Below the pieces are notes generated by a model. That model was not told the origin of the DNA and ran no database searches. It worked only from the letters and a program-made list of their open reading frames with translations. A stretch of 64,000 bases of DNA from Blasia pusilla. Taxonomy: Eukaryota > Marchantiophyta > Marchantiopsida > Blasiales. Numbering within the stretch: the first letter of the stretch is position 1; every line of letters starts with the position of its first letter. The translations under genes were made by a program, and so were the position numbers. The DNA lies in assembly GCA_050084515.1 (NCBI GenBank), contig CM114273.1, positions 43,152,001-43,216,000 of the forward strand, read 5' to 3'. Below, piece by piece: positions 22,401 to 30,165 of this stretch.

Positions 22401-23043
22401 CATGTAGTACATATAATTTCTAATCTCATATTTTGCATAGGTCTCGGGTGAAACAGGAACAGACATTATTGGAAACGAAGAATGGGAAAGGCCTACAGAT
22501 TCGGAACTTGGAAGCCTTGAGGGATGGGTTCATCGTAATCTTTTCCTTAGAAATAATGGAAGGTGTACAAATTATGAAGTACAAGATGAAGACCAAGATA
22601 ACCAAGAGGAAACGCAAGAAAGTCAAAGCGAGGATGACAAGTCTGAACCAAATGGAAATGAAGAAGATCAAGAAGAAGTTCCCGATCCTCTCAGGTCAAT
22701 TGATAATGATAAAGAGATTTTGGAAGAAGTAAAGCCATGGTCCATAAACTTTGGTTCTAGCATAAACTCTACCAAGAATCAAGCTATTTGCTTGAGGTCT
22801 TTATTGTGGCCAGGTGCTTATGGTATAACTACATCAAGTGGATTCAACAACATTTACATCGGCTGGGGAGTTAAGAATTTTGATTATGTACCTCCTTTGG
22901 CTCCTACAATGCAACGGGAATGCGAAGGAGAACTTATAGAGAGTGTAGAACTACCACCTCAACCAATTAAAGAAGAGAATCTAGAAGACCCAAATGAAGA
23001 TTCACAAGAGGAAAGTGATACTATGCAAGAAAGCGAAGAATGA
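4170..23043 (+). CDS. RSP4/6: Radial spoke head protein RSP4/6 family, last four exons (5' part outside window)
   Basis: This is a structural protein of the radial-spoke head in motile axonemes, which relays signals between the central pair and the dynein arms. Four exons (4170-4472, 20567-20831, 21428-21538, 22441-23043) join in frame with consistent phases and consensus GT/AG sites. Landmarks in order are: the [20 protein letters not shown] stretch and FFGKIFG before the first junction; YWVCNKL and the [13 protein letters not shown] stretch; [28 protein letters not shown]; an acidic linker; and near the C-terminus SLLWPGAY and NIYIGWG. All match the known family (animal RSPH4A/RSPH6A, Chlamydomonas RSP4/RSP6). 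The C-terminus is acidic and ends at a TGA at 23041-23043. N-terminal exons are not in the window. No stop or frameshift is seen in the exons, so the gene looks functional. Expression is expected during spermatogenesis, by inference. Confidence 0.92.
4484..4980 (+). repeat. Tandem repeat, about 110-bp unit, 4-5 degenerate copies
   Basis: Variants of CATTTTGGATTCATCATAAG recur at about 4503, 4615, 4729, 4831 and 4941, each followed by a similar AT-rich block (AATTCCATGAACAAAT, then GTTTGGGACAAAAAG-like text). It starts a dozen bases after a splice donor of the radial-spoke gene. Confidence 0.7.
5076..5126. repeat. Candidate left terminal inverted repeat
   Basis: It begins GCATTAGAATGGGG and ends TAGAGGAAGAGAGGAGAG. 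It aligns with the reverse complement of 18159-18202 (GCCATTCTAATGAGG ... TAGAGGAAGAGAGGAGAG), with one larger gap of about 6 bp. The purine-rich inner part is low complexity, which weakens the case. Confidence 0.4.
5127..6939 (-). other. 3' flank of transposon gene 2
   Basis: No supported coding region was found. The stretch contains several palindrome copies (about 5608-5665, 5925-5950, 5993-6020, 6612-6640, 6682-6705) and a roughly 0.4-kb direct duplication. A short minus-strand frame ends near 6165 with an acidic tail. It could be a remnant of a duplicated 3' exon, but nothing confirms this. Confidence 0.5.
5778..6868. repeat. Direct duplication, two roughly 0.4-kb copies about 688 bp apart
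   Basis: The block at about 5778-6180 (from GTAGGAATCCA through GAAGCTCGAAAATATACATT) recurs at about 6466-6868 with scattered substitutions and small indels. Each copy contains two palindromes of the element-wide family. Divergence is visible, so the duplication is not recent. Confidence 0.85.
6940..7453 (-). pseudogene. Gene 2 exon 4: SAM-binding half of the methyltransferase
   Basis: The acceptor is TTCTTTACAG|ATG, phase 0, matching exon 3. It begins [15 protein letters not shown] one-base frameshift falls in a run of eight C (minus strand) at 7335-7328; with seven C the frame is continuous. Then come [31 protein letters not shown] (7227-7192) and [20 protein letters not shown]. These correspond to motif X, motif I and the acidic ribose-binding residue region of PF01555-type methylases (usual form KP-x-x-L ... 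GD-x-V-L-DPFxGSG ... E-x-d). A Pro-rich tail ends in an acidic GELSDNDE before the stop at 6942-6940. Confidence 0.75.
7454..7938 (-). other. Gene 2 intron 3 with palindrome cluster
   Basis: This 485-bp intron has a strong donor (GGTAAGGG) and a polypyrimidine acceptor. Palindromes based on GCAACCCGTCGG and its complement occur at about 7607-7632, 7661-7689, 7718-7746, 7814-7843 and 7863-7905. None is in the flanking exons. Confidence 0.7.
7939..9993 (-). pseudogene. Gene 2 exon 3: helical middle, charged linker and methyltransferase motif IV
   Basis: This 2-kb exon reads as one protein once in-frame stops are passed (9977-9975, 9926-9924, 9518-9516, 9437-9435, 8898-8896, 8499-8497, 8448-8446) and one frameshift near 9025 is allowed. 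The start is either 9993 (phase fits exon 2) or 9974. A Lys/Ser/Glu-rich linker spans about 8750-8500. The methyltransferase block follows, with [11 protein letters not shown] at about 8226-8197, then [20 protein letters not shown] and a [14 protein letters not shown] strand. These match the family pattern after motif IV (D-P-L-s-x-d-E ... a-d-x-L-k-p-G-G). The donor is ATCCGG|GTAAGG, phase 0. Confidence 0.7.
9994..10554 (-). repeat. Gene 2 intron 2 filled with palindromes
   Basis: Eight copies lie in about 525 bp, near 10005, 10074, 10126, 10202, 10305, 10369, 10436 and 10498. The copy at 10126-10152 is a perfect 27-bp palindrome with 13-bp arms and one central base. A roughly 63-bp stretch containing TTGGCCAAAAACATCCTAAA is tandemly duplicated (about 10330 and 10393), each followed by its own palindrome. 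Confidence 0.85.
10555..11013 (-). pseudogene. Gene 2 exon 2: possible ParB-like module
   Basis: The acceptor is TTGTAAAGCAG|ATG and the donor is AACAC|GTAAGT. There is a TGA at 10968-10966, a one-base frameshift near 10894 and a TAG at 10856-10854. After these the frame is open and contains [19 protein letters not shown], then [10 protein letters not shown] at about 10706-10677. The DGNH-K/R-hydrophobic-A core resembles the DGhHR-x-x-A motif of ParB/sulfiredoxin-like domains, which are fused to DNA methylases in some bacteria and phages. That assignment is an inference from one motif. Confidence 0.5.
11124..11762 (-). pseudogene. Gene 2 exon 1: coiled-coil, highly charged N-terminus
   Basis: It opens [13 protein letters not shown], followed by a Pro/Ser/Arg patch and a long Glu/Lys/Arg-rich helix ([20 protein letters not shown] onward) typical of a coiled coil, then an acidic region. 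The frame is open for the whole exon and continues open upstream to about 11900 without a better start. The donor is GAGCGG|GTAAGA at 11124/11123, phase 0. No family was recognised. Confidence 0.65.
11812..11930 (-). promoter_or_regulatory. Cluster of GATGAGTCG motifs upstream of gene 2
   Basis: GATGAGTCG occurs at 11812-11820, 11825-11833, 11874-11882 and 11922-11930, with close variants (GCTGAGTCG) between. TGAGTC is the half-element bound by GCN4/AP-1-type bZIP factors, so these may be promoter or 5' UTR sites. They may equally be a simple repeat. No function is shown. Confidence 0.35.
11931..13136. promoter_or_regulatory. Shared divergent promoter/5' region of transposon genes 1 and 2, with palindromic minisatellite
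   Basis: This stretch separates the heads of the two divergent genes. About eleven palindromes lie at 12117-12955. Those from about 12190 to 12625 recur every 65 bp or so, with shared spacer text (CACGCTTCCCTCATCTTGGG, AAGGCGAGGCACTTGCGCAA). A TATAAATTA at 13035-13043 is followed by CATTCT repeats and a pyrimidine tract. This could be a TATA box for gene 1, or the tract could be the 3' end of a 5' UTR intron ending at CTTCAG (13131-13136). Confidence 0.55.
12190..12625. repeat. Roughly 65-bp minisatellite, each unit holding one palindrome
   Basis: Units begin near 12190, 12256, 12322, 12388, 12455, 12521 and 12590. The palindromic part varies (CAACCTGTCGG, CAACTTGTCGG, CAACCCGTCAA arms), but the position in the unit is constant. 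Confidence 0.8.
13137..15149 (+). pseudogene. Gene 1 exon A: N-terminus, Cys-rich finger and first two catalytic Asp
   Basis: A candidate acceptor CTTCAG precedes 13137 and the strong donor GGGAG|GTGAGT follows 15149, phase 0. The frame used at 13140-13925 is used again from 14109 to the donor. In between, coding similarity shifts frame, which marks indels. The linker 14286-14477 is Glu/Leu-rich and helical. The last part ([19 protein letters not shown] and on) matches the helical insertion region of MULE transposases. Confidence 0.65.
15150..16013 (+). repeat. Gene 1 intron filled with palindromes
   Basis: This 864-bp intron ends in TCGTCGTTGCAG. About 13 palindrome copies run from about 15258 to 15957, for example at 15411-15440 and 15871-15902. 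They are more diverged than those in gene 2 intron 2. The exons on either side contain none. Confidence 0.8.
16014..17492 (+). pseudogene. Gene 1 exon B: third catalytic residue and SWIM finger
   Basis: One in-frame TAG (16380-16382) splits the exon; after it, 361 codons are open to the TGA at 17490-17492. The Glu of AES (16062-16064) fits the third acidic residue. The SWIM finger uses Cys at 17308 and 17319, Cys at 17373 and His at 17379. SWIM fingers at this position are standard in MULE transposases. The long open frame suggests this half has decayed least, or by chance. Confidence 0.65.
17493..17685 (+). other. 3' flank of transposon gene 1
   Basis: This AT-rich sequence contains one degenerate palindrome (about 17666-17698, GCAACTCGTTGGA ... 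GGGGTTGCC). No gene was found. Confidence 0.5.
17686..18253 (+). repeat. Tandem duplication, two 283-bp copies, apparently identical
   Basis: Copies are 17686-17968 and 17969-18251. No difference was seen by eye. The junction has a few bases of microhomology (AAGATCCA / CAGAGG). The unit holds pyrimidine-rich CTCTC repeats and the candidate right terminus of the transposon. Identity implies a very recent event, or an assembly artefact. Confidence 0.92.
18159..18202. repeat. Candidate right terminal inverted repeat
   Basis: It is inverted relative to 5076-5126. A second, identical copy lies at 17876-17919 because the region is tandemly duplicated. Confidence 0.4.
18254..20566 (+). other. Rest of the RSP4/6 16-kb intron
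   Basis: This is AT-rich non-coding sequence. A patch at about 19400-19770 has CATGTCC/GGACATG motifs and C-rich runs like the dispersed MITE-like family seen at 25, 50 and 56 kb, but it is too diverged to call firmly. It ends at the acceptor ATGCACAG. Confidence 0.6.
20567..20831 (+). CDS. RSP4/6: RSP4/6 exon
   Basis: The acceptor is ATGCACAG before 20567 and the donor is GAC|GTAAGT after 20831. The exon enters with one base completing an Arg codon and leaves in phase 0. It encodes an acidic stretch, then [11 protein letters not shown] and [19 protein letters not shown], which are highly conserved in radial-spoke head proteins. Confidence 0.93.
20832..21427 (+). other. RSP4/6 intron
   Basis: This 596-bp AT-rich intron has donor GTAAGT and acceptor TTGTCCAG. 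Nothing else is seen in it. Confidence 0.88.
21428..21538 (+). CDS. RSP4/6: RSP4/6 exon (37 codons)
   Basis: The acceptor is TTGTCCAG|GCT and the donor is TATCAG|GTTCC, both phase 0. It encodes the most conserved part of the family: [19 protein letters not shown], then ARIQAST and ISPAGYYQ. At 111 bp it is easily missed by gene finders. Confidence 0.93.
21539..22440 (+). other. RSP4/6 intron
   Basis: This 902-bp AT-rich intron ends TTTTGCATAG. No insertion was recognised. Confidence 0.88.
22441..23043 (+). CDS. RSP4/6: RSP4/6 terminal exon
   Basis: The exon opens in phase 0 with VSGETGTD. It encodes [19 protein letters not shown] (the WVHH ... GRC block), a long Glu/Asp/Gln-rich insert, [27 protein letters not shown] and YVPPLAP, then an acidic C-terminus. 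Stop TGA is at 23041-23043. The whole 201-codon reading frame is open. Confidence 0.93.
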   Translation, partial: VSGETGTDIIGNEEWERPTDSELGSLEGWVHRNLFLRNNGRCTNYEVQDEDQDNQEETQESQSEDDKSEPNGNEEDQEEVPDPLRSIDNDKEILEEVKPWSINFGSSINSTKNQAICLRSLLWPGAYGITTSSGFNNIYIGWGVKNFDYVPPLAPTMQRECEGELIESVELPPQPIKEENLEDPNEDSQEESDTMQESEE

Positions 23044-25030
23044 AGTAGACAATTTGACCATGGCATATTCATAAATTTCTCCAATTATTTTATATATAAT
23101 TAACTTAGAAAAGACATAATGCACTTGAGCTTTCCACTAAATTAATCACATGTAGTTTGAGCATGCAACTAAGGTTCCAAATGAAGAAAGCAAGAGGACT
23201 TGGAGATTTAAGTACTATTGTACTTAGCGAGTGCAAAATTTCGTCTTATGATTGAAAATATTATGAGAGATACTTATGGTAATGTAGAAATTTCTGCAGA
23301 TTTTCCATTTTTCAGAATTTTTTACTTAAATTCAAGATCAAATGAGGAATTAAGAGTTCACGCTTTGAACATTATGTGGTTTCTTTTAACCGATTTAATT
23401 TTCAAAGAAAAATCCTTATATCCTCTACTATGGAGTAACATATTGACCAAAGATTAAATAATTGTTAGTGAAGGAAACTCCATAGAGCTTCTTATGGGAT
23501 GGATTTCTCTATCTTAGCGCTTATCATTTGGAAACAAAAGTCTACATTCACAAATATACGTTTTCCCATATAGTAAACTACTAGGAATCCACACATAATT
23601 ATAAGATAATCACTAGTTCTTTCATCCTTAAGTTAAATTGGAAAACATAAATGCTTGAATTCACCCCCACATATTCTCAAATTTTCCATGAAATCTAAGG
23701 TCGGTATGAATGTTATTGTTATATTCTTTTCAAATTATATGCAAGTCTTTTCCTTTTGATGTATAGGATTCTATTTTTACTGGAAAATTGGTTGATTGAA
23801 TTTTTAGTCAATTTAATTCACTTTAATGTATATATAATTTATTTTAATTGATATATTTTAAAGAGTTTACAATATGAAATTGAAAGTGAAGATATTTATT
23901 TCCTCCCTATATTATACATAAACTAAGTTCAATCAAAGAGAGAAATTTTAAGCGTAGGTGGAAAGATTAAATAAATTTTCTTGAGAATATATTTAAGATC
24001 TTATGAGAGCCTTTTATATTTCCATTCTAGTATATCAAAAAAATACCTCTTGGATATTGTATGAATATATATTGCTTATTAATATACTTCAACTCTCATC
24101 AACACAAATCTAAGATCCATCTACTTAAGAATCCTAAAACATGTATACTTGGATGATTGGACCCCTAAGAAATCCCCTTTGAATTTCTAACTATGAATTA
24201 TGCGAAGGGTTCATAGCTTCCAATGTTCCACCACTACACTCACTCCCGATAAGGGTTAAATACATTATTCAAGCACACCATACTTACCTCAAAGAAGTGT
24301 GAGTCATTATACTATAAAGAAAAATATGTGATCTCAATATCAATCCTAGCTTACTCTTCATTCAAGAGAATCCAAGCTCAATACACCGACATAGCCTAGT
24401 CCCAATGTTTCACAGATACAATAGTCCGGTTCTGATATCTAAAGATGGGGCACCAAAAGGAGTGTGGTCAACATTAGAGGTAGTTATCCCTCTCCCCCTC
24501 TTTCTCCCTTGGGAAGTCTCCATGGTAACATAAGTGCATAGGTGGCTATCCACCAACAACACACCACAAATTAAAGTACCTAGAGTATACCATATATTCT
24601 CACATCAAAATCTCATACAACATAATCCTGCCGCAAGAGCTTATTGGCATAGGTACCTTGCCGAGAAATGGAGACACATTCTCTAAAATATAAGAGCGCA
24701 TTAGCTAAGGAAAATCCATTTCTAAAGTGGATAAGAGGGGCAAACTAAGGAAAGCATCAAACCTCTTGCTCTTAGCCCCGTACTTCTCAAGAGCAAATGG
24801 GATGACGTCATTGATGTAGACAACTATAAAGCTAAGTCTTCTTCCCTATTGTTGCTACCAATTTTCCATGTGGTACCACGCATGCCCAAAGTAACTTTTG
24901 TCTAGGATTTGGAACTATTATGTACGGCTTGAATTTGATAAATGCCCGAATTAAGATTTGTAGTTACGAGAAAAATCCTTGTCTTAATTCCTCAGTGGAG
25001 GTTGAGAGTGGGATATTATGAAGGAGGGAG
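23044..25030. other. AT-rich intergenic sequence
   Basis: No gene is supported. Short frames such as the 79-codon plus-strand frame ending near 23457 have no family resemblance or splice context. It probably contains the 3' UTR of the radial-spoke gene at its start. Confidence 0.5.
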
Positions 25031-25037
25031 TCCCTTC

Positions 25038-25375
25038 ATCAAGGTTACATGTGGAAAAAGTTTGTGTCCGAAGAAACCTCCATGTTTGTGAAATTATTTT
25101 CCTCCTATGGAAGGACTTCCATGTGGGCCCCAAATCTTCCCTTTCTTGTCCCCTTCCCCCCCCCCTAAATAAAAATAAAAATTCCATACAAATTCCATGC
25201 TTACCTATTGCTTCCTCCTTACACCTCCACTTCCTCCCCCATTGTTGTCCCGCATGTCCCCGCCCTACCTCCCATCTTGAGCAATAAGTGTAGGCCCCAT
25301 CTCTTGTAATCGGCAGACATGTCCAAACGTGTCCATCTATGTCCATTTTTTTGTGCAACCATGCCCTCCATCCTA
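25038..25375 (+). mobile_element. Dispersed MITE-like repeat, copy 1
   Basis: It shares an ordered set of blocks with 50425-50755 (reverse) and 56600-56930: CATGTGGAAAAAGTTTGTGTC; a TATGGAAxGACTTCCATGTGG block; a C-rich stretch; CATTGTTG/TAAGTGTAGGCCCCATCTC; and ACATGTCCAAACGTGTCCAT at the far end. The ends are rough inverted repeats built from TCCATGTCC/GGACATGTCC. No open frame was found. Confidence 0.65.
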
Positions 25376-28300
25376 TGTGGAAAATGCCAAGAGTCCCCCA
25401 TCCCCCCAATACCTAGGCCATTGCTATTGGAAGTTACACTCGAGCTCTATGAGAGGAAAAATAGAGCAACTCGAAGAAGCCAATAGTATAATCCTTTGGG
25501 GGAAAGCAATTCCAAATACATTCGAGCAAAATTCTTGAAAAAACATCTTGATGTAATTCATAGAGATCTTTCAACTTTCAAGTCCCCATATAAAGAGCGA
25601 CATGTCCAAGCAAGCAACCATGTGAGAATGGGAGTCATACAAAAAAGTTGGAATATCAACCACTCAATGAGCATGTCTCATCAACAATTATTGACTATTA
25701 GAGGCATAATAGCTATAGGGAAAAGATGCTTATAAATATTTTGTTAACATGTCCCAATGTTCTACAAGGTCACAACTTGGTTATTACAAGGTTATTCAAT
25801 AGGAAACCAAGTGAATTGCTTCCTTTAACACAAACCACAAACTCACTCTAAAAGAGACTCCTAATCACCTACATGAAACCTCCTTAATTGTGGGAAAAAA
25901 AATTCCCTATGGATGGATAACCTTCCTATTTGGAATAAAGAGGAAACACTAAAGTGGAAGAAGCAGTAGAAGATACCATAACAACTTGTTCATAAGATTA
26001 AGTGCAATCCTAGATAGGGGGAGAAGGAAATCATGGTGGAGGTCATCTCGGGTGGCATGGGAGATATTTTGCAATCACCTTGGGTAGAAAAATTGTCTCA
26101 AAGAGACCTATGATACCGCCAAGGTGAAACTCAACTATTCCCATAACTTGGGAGGGTAATCATGCAAAAAGCTCTGGAGAGAATTCATAGTGAAATGGAG
26201 GGAGGCATCACATATCCAAATCTATCAAAGTTGAGTCACTAAATGGTTCCACACTCCGAAGTAGGTGAAGAAGTCATAAAAACATGAATGTTTATTGTTT
26301 TGACTAAGCAACGCCTGTTGCCGCAAATAGAGAACAACCCCTGAGGGATTGGGCAAGTATGCAACTCACCTCAAGAGAGACATCACCCCCTTTAGCATAT
26401 CCAAGAGAACTATTTTCCACATCAAAATCTTGCATATTTTCCCCTTCAAACTAGCAATAATGGTGGTCAACTCTTTTCTCATCCATGATAATGATCCATC
26501 CTAACTTTACTTACCACTAACTTATCCACTTAGAAACTGTGAAACCCAAACCCCTTCAGTTTGGAAAGCAGGCACGTTGGACACAAATGATATGCTGGGA
26601 TTCTATGGGGGGATCAAAGATCCAAGTGGATAATAAAAAAATCCACTTTAAAGAGAAAAGGCGCAAAAAAGTTTTTTGGGATACCTATATGCATTGAAAA
26701 TGAATGGGAAGTTTAAGGGGAAAAAAGAGGATATTTCTTTCAAACGTGCCTTATATTGATAACATCAATATTCTTGTATTGAGCAAGGGGGACTAGATTC
26801 TAGAAGTGATGGAAGGAGAGGAAATTTATTTGGAAATCACCACAAAAATTACATGAAACCCTAATATGACTTCAAGTCAAATAACACAAAAAAGTAACTT
26901 CCTTGTAGGGGTGAAGACATGAGAAAAAAATTTAGAGCACGTCATGATGGTCATTTGATTTCTCACACTCCCAATAAGGTATCAAATTAACTCCATACTC
27001 CCCTCCTAAAATCTCCCTCACCATTTGACCCCCTTTTGCTTCATATCTATATCTCAGCCCGTATCCCTTGAAAAAATGAACTTAAATAGTCTTGAAACTC
27101 CAATGACGATCAAATGGTTCAAGTTGTATTGGTACCATTCTCATCTCTCCCTAAATTATTTCAAGGATTTAAATAGGAGATATAATGTATCTTCTCTAGG
27201 TAATAATGAAGTTGACTAAAGACGACTTATCATGGGAATTTAAAGGATGCCTAAATATGTGTCCAACCGTATGAATAAAGACATTCATGAGATTCCAATA
27301 GAGTAGGAATCTTTCCTCATAATTATTTATACTCATCTAGCATAAAATAAAAGAAAATTCCATCATAATTCTATCTCCGAGTCTATCATGGAGAATTCTA
27401 GAAATCTCTCTTTGCTTAATCAATTCATGAACCCTTGCCCTCCTCACTACCCTGCCAAAATTTGGAAAAATTAGTTTATACTTGAATTATTTTCTAATGT
27501 CATGCACATACACATCGCTACATAACATACATCACTGTCACCGAACACACACACAAACACGCACGATCCCATGCTAACTCATGGCATCCAAACAACGAGA
27601 CAAGAAATACTAAAATATCTCCAATAAAATAAGATCCAATCTCTCTCACAATACCATAGTTCTCACATGTGTGCACTCTCACATATCTCTCTCAATGTCA
27701 AACCAAACCCATTCTCCTAATGAGAGGCTTGGGTTACACTCACAAGGCAAGGGACCATAGCTCCGCCGCCTCGTGCCAAGAGATTCAACGACGAGAGAAT
27801 GAGTTGTCAAGCTCTCTCTCCTTGAGGTATACCCCTTCCCTCCCCCAAGCTCTCTTCATGGTAACCTATGCTCCCAAGTTATCTCCTTGGCTCTTGATTT
27901 GATGTAGGAGGTCAAGGGCTACTTAACAAAAATAGAAAGTTGGCCATATACTCAAAATGGTAATTACCAAAAATAGTAAGTTCCTCAATATGGCTTCAAA
28001 TGAGCCGAAACAAAGGAAAAACGTGCTCTCTCACGTTTCCCGGGGCCTTAGTAGGTCATCCTCGACCTCATGAGCATGTCCTCCACTACTCAAGAAGGTG
28101 CTTTACTAGATCTCACCGATCTATCCTAAAAGATATGACACTAACTTTCTAACATTGTTAATTTTTATGAGGAAATTTTCAAATGAAATTTATTATGTTT
28201 GAGTAACACTATTTAAGAGATCAGCATCTCTAATATGTCTTGTTGCATATTTAGGTGCCTTGATGTTGGTGATGCGAGTTAGGCCTCAGAAACTTAAGGG

Positions 28301-30114
28301 ATATGGGTTATTAAAGACATCGTCCTCTTATGTGAGGGTTTTCCTTGCTGTTCTTACATTTTATTAGAGGCCCTCTTTCTAGTAGTTATATTTCTGAATT
28401 TAGTTGTCATTGATATTATTTCCATTGTTGGTGAGGTTAGATTTTAGGGCAATCCTTTTTTGTCTTTTACCCCCGAAGAGTGTGGCATTAGTGTTCCTCG
28501 ACTCTCTAAGTCCCTCCTCCTTGTATTTTCAATGGGCTCCTCCATCTTATTTTACTTATTTGAATTTCCATTCAACATCATCCAATGATGCAAATTAGTA
28601 TAAAATAATGTAAAATATGGTGAACATGATTTAGAGTACTCTTGCAAACTTCATATCTAAAGTTCCATCTATAAATATTATTAATTAAACCTTTCCCAGC
28701 CTACATAGACTAGGATATTTTGATTTCATCTTCCCTTTATTCAGTTTAACTAAATTTGACTATGGTGATTAAAATCACTCTTGAGTTTAATGCACAAAAT
28801 TTTGACTTTTCCTTTAGTGATATCCCCCTAAAGTGACCTTTTGTACCTTTTTTTTGAAATCTTAACTTTTCCTACATTATAACAAGAAGTTGAACTCAAG
28901 TTTCAATAAAATTTCTCCAATCTCTCCCTCCATCCATCTCACAAAAAATCACTTGAAGAAAAGTCACTAGGCTCAACTATAAATAGATGAGCTTCTCCAA
29001 ACCTCAACATGGTATATACCCATACCTTCATCCCCAAGGACCACAAAAGTGACAGGTGCACATCAGTCACCTTGATATGCACAACATGTCACAAAATCAT
29101 AACTAACTCTTCCAAGTACCCTAAGGTAACATACACACACAAATCACCAAGGAATGAACAACATGTTACCAAGGAAACCTCAATAAATACAAGAAGGATG
29201 ATTTGGAGAGAAATATTATCCATTTTCTAGCACGTCGCTACTAATTTGCTAACCTCTACACATATATGAAATCGCACTACAACGCTATGATATCTAATCT
29301 AGCCTGATTGTAACTAGTACGACGTCGATGAGTTGGTCTGGTCAAAAGCTTGAAGAGTCAAGGGTGATGGTCTCATTGGGTATCAACCTTGATCAAAATT
29401 ATTTTATCTTTTCTTTGAAGGATTGGAAAAAAAACAAAAAAACTTGTATGTCACTAATTTTGGGTTAATTTTGATCCCACTTTTGATCATGAGATTTCCT
29501 TACTAGTTGTTGTCTCTCTTTCTTTCTAAAAGAAACTTCTAAAATGAACACTATTCCTTGCCTTCCCTCATTCCAAAAATGGGGGGAAAACTCCACCCAA
29601 ACCATCATCCTCCCATTGATAATAATACTAGTAATAATAATAATATAAGATCTAGGCATTGTTAAGGTACCCTATAAAACCACACCCTCTTTCAAGAGAA
29701 AAAAAAATCCCACAATAATCATGAATTCAGAAGTTTTGGTTATATTTAAGATTCATGGAATTCATAAGTTTTTTCTTTTGGTTATCCAATAATTTCTTAT
29801 CATTTAATATTCATGGAAAGATGAAATTAATATTTTCTTACCCTTATTTTTATAAGGGTAATAGAGAGATACCCAATTATGCTCGTCCTTAGGTATTTTG
29901 CAACCCAAGGTCATGAGCTGGGGCCATGCATAGTAGCAAACTTCCAAAATTTGGAAAATATTTCTTATTTCCAATAATGACTCAAATTAATTAAAAATAT
30001 ATATGTTATTTTTTCCAATTGTCCTAACAAGAAATGATGTTGCCCCTTAGACCACTTCTTATCTTTTAATGTAACGGTATCAAGTTCAGATTTAATTTTC
30101 AGTAGAAAAACTTG
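25376..30114. other. AT-rich intergenic sequence with degraded repeats
   Basis: No gene is supported. Patches at about 27480-27600 (CACACAC-rich) and 27720-28100 look like worn repeat sequence. No coding domain was recognised. Confidence 0.5.
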
Positions 30115-30165
30115 CATTTTATTGACACATCAGCAATACTATATTGCTGATGTGTCAATAAAATG
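30115..30165. repeat. Perfect hairpin: 24-bp arms, 3-nt loop
   Basis: Arm CATTTTATTGACACATCAGC continues AATA; after a CTA loop comes its exact reverse complement (30142-30165). It may be the core of a foldback element or a small-RNA precursor. Flanking sequence does not extend the pairing. Confidence 0.9.
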
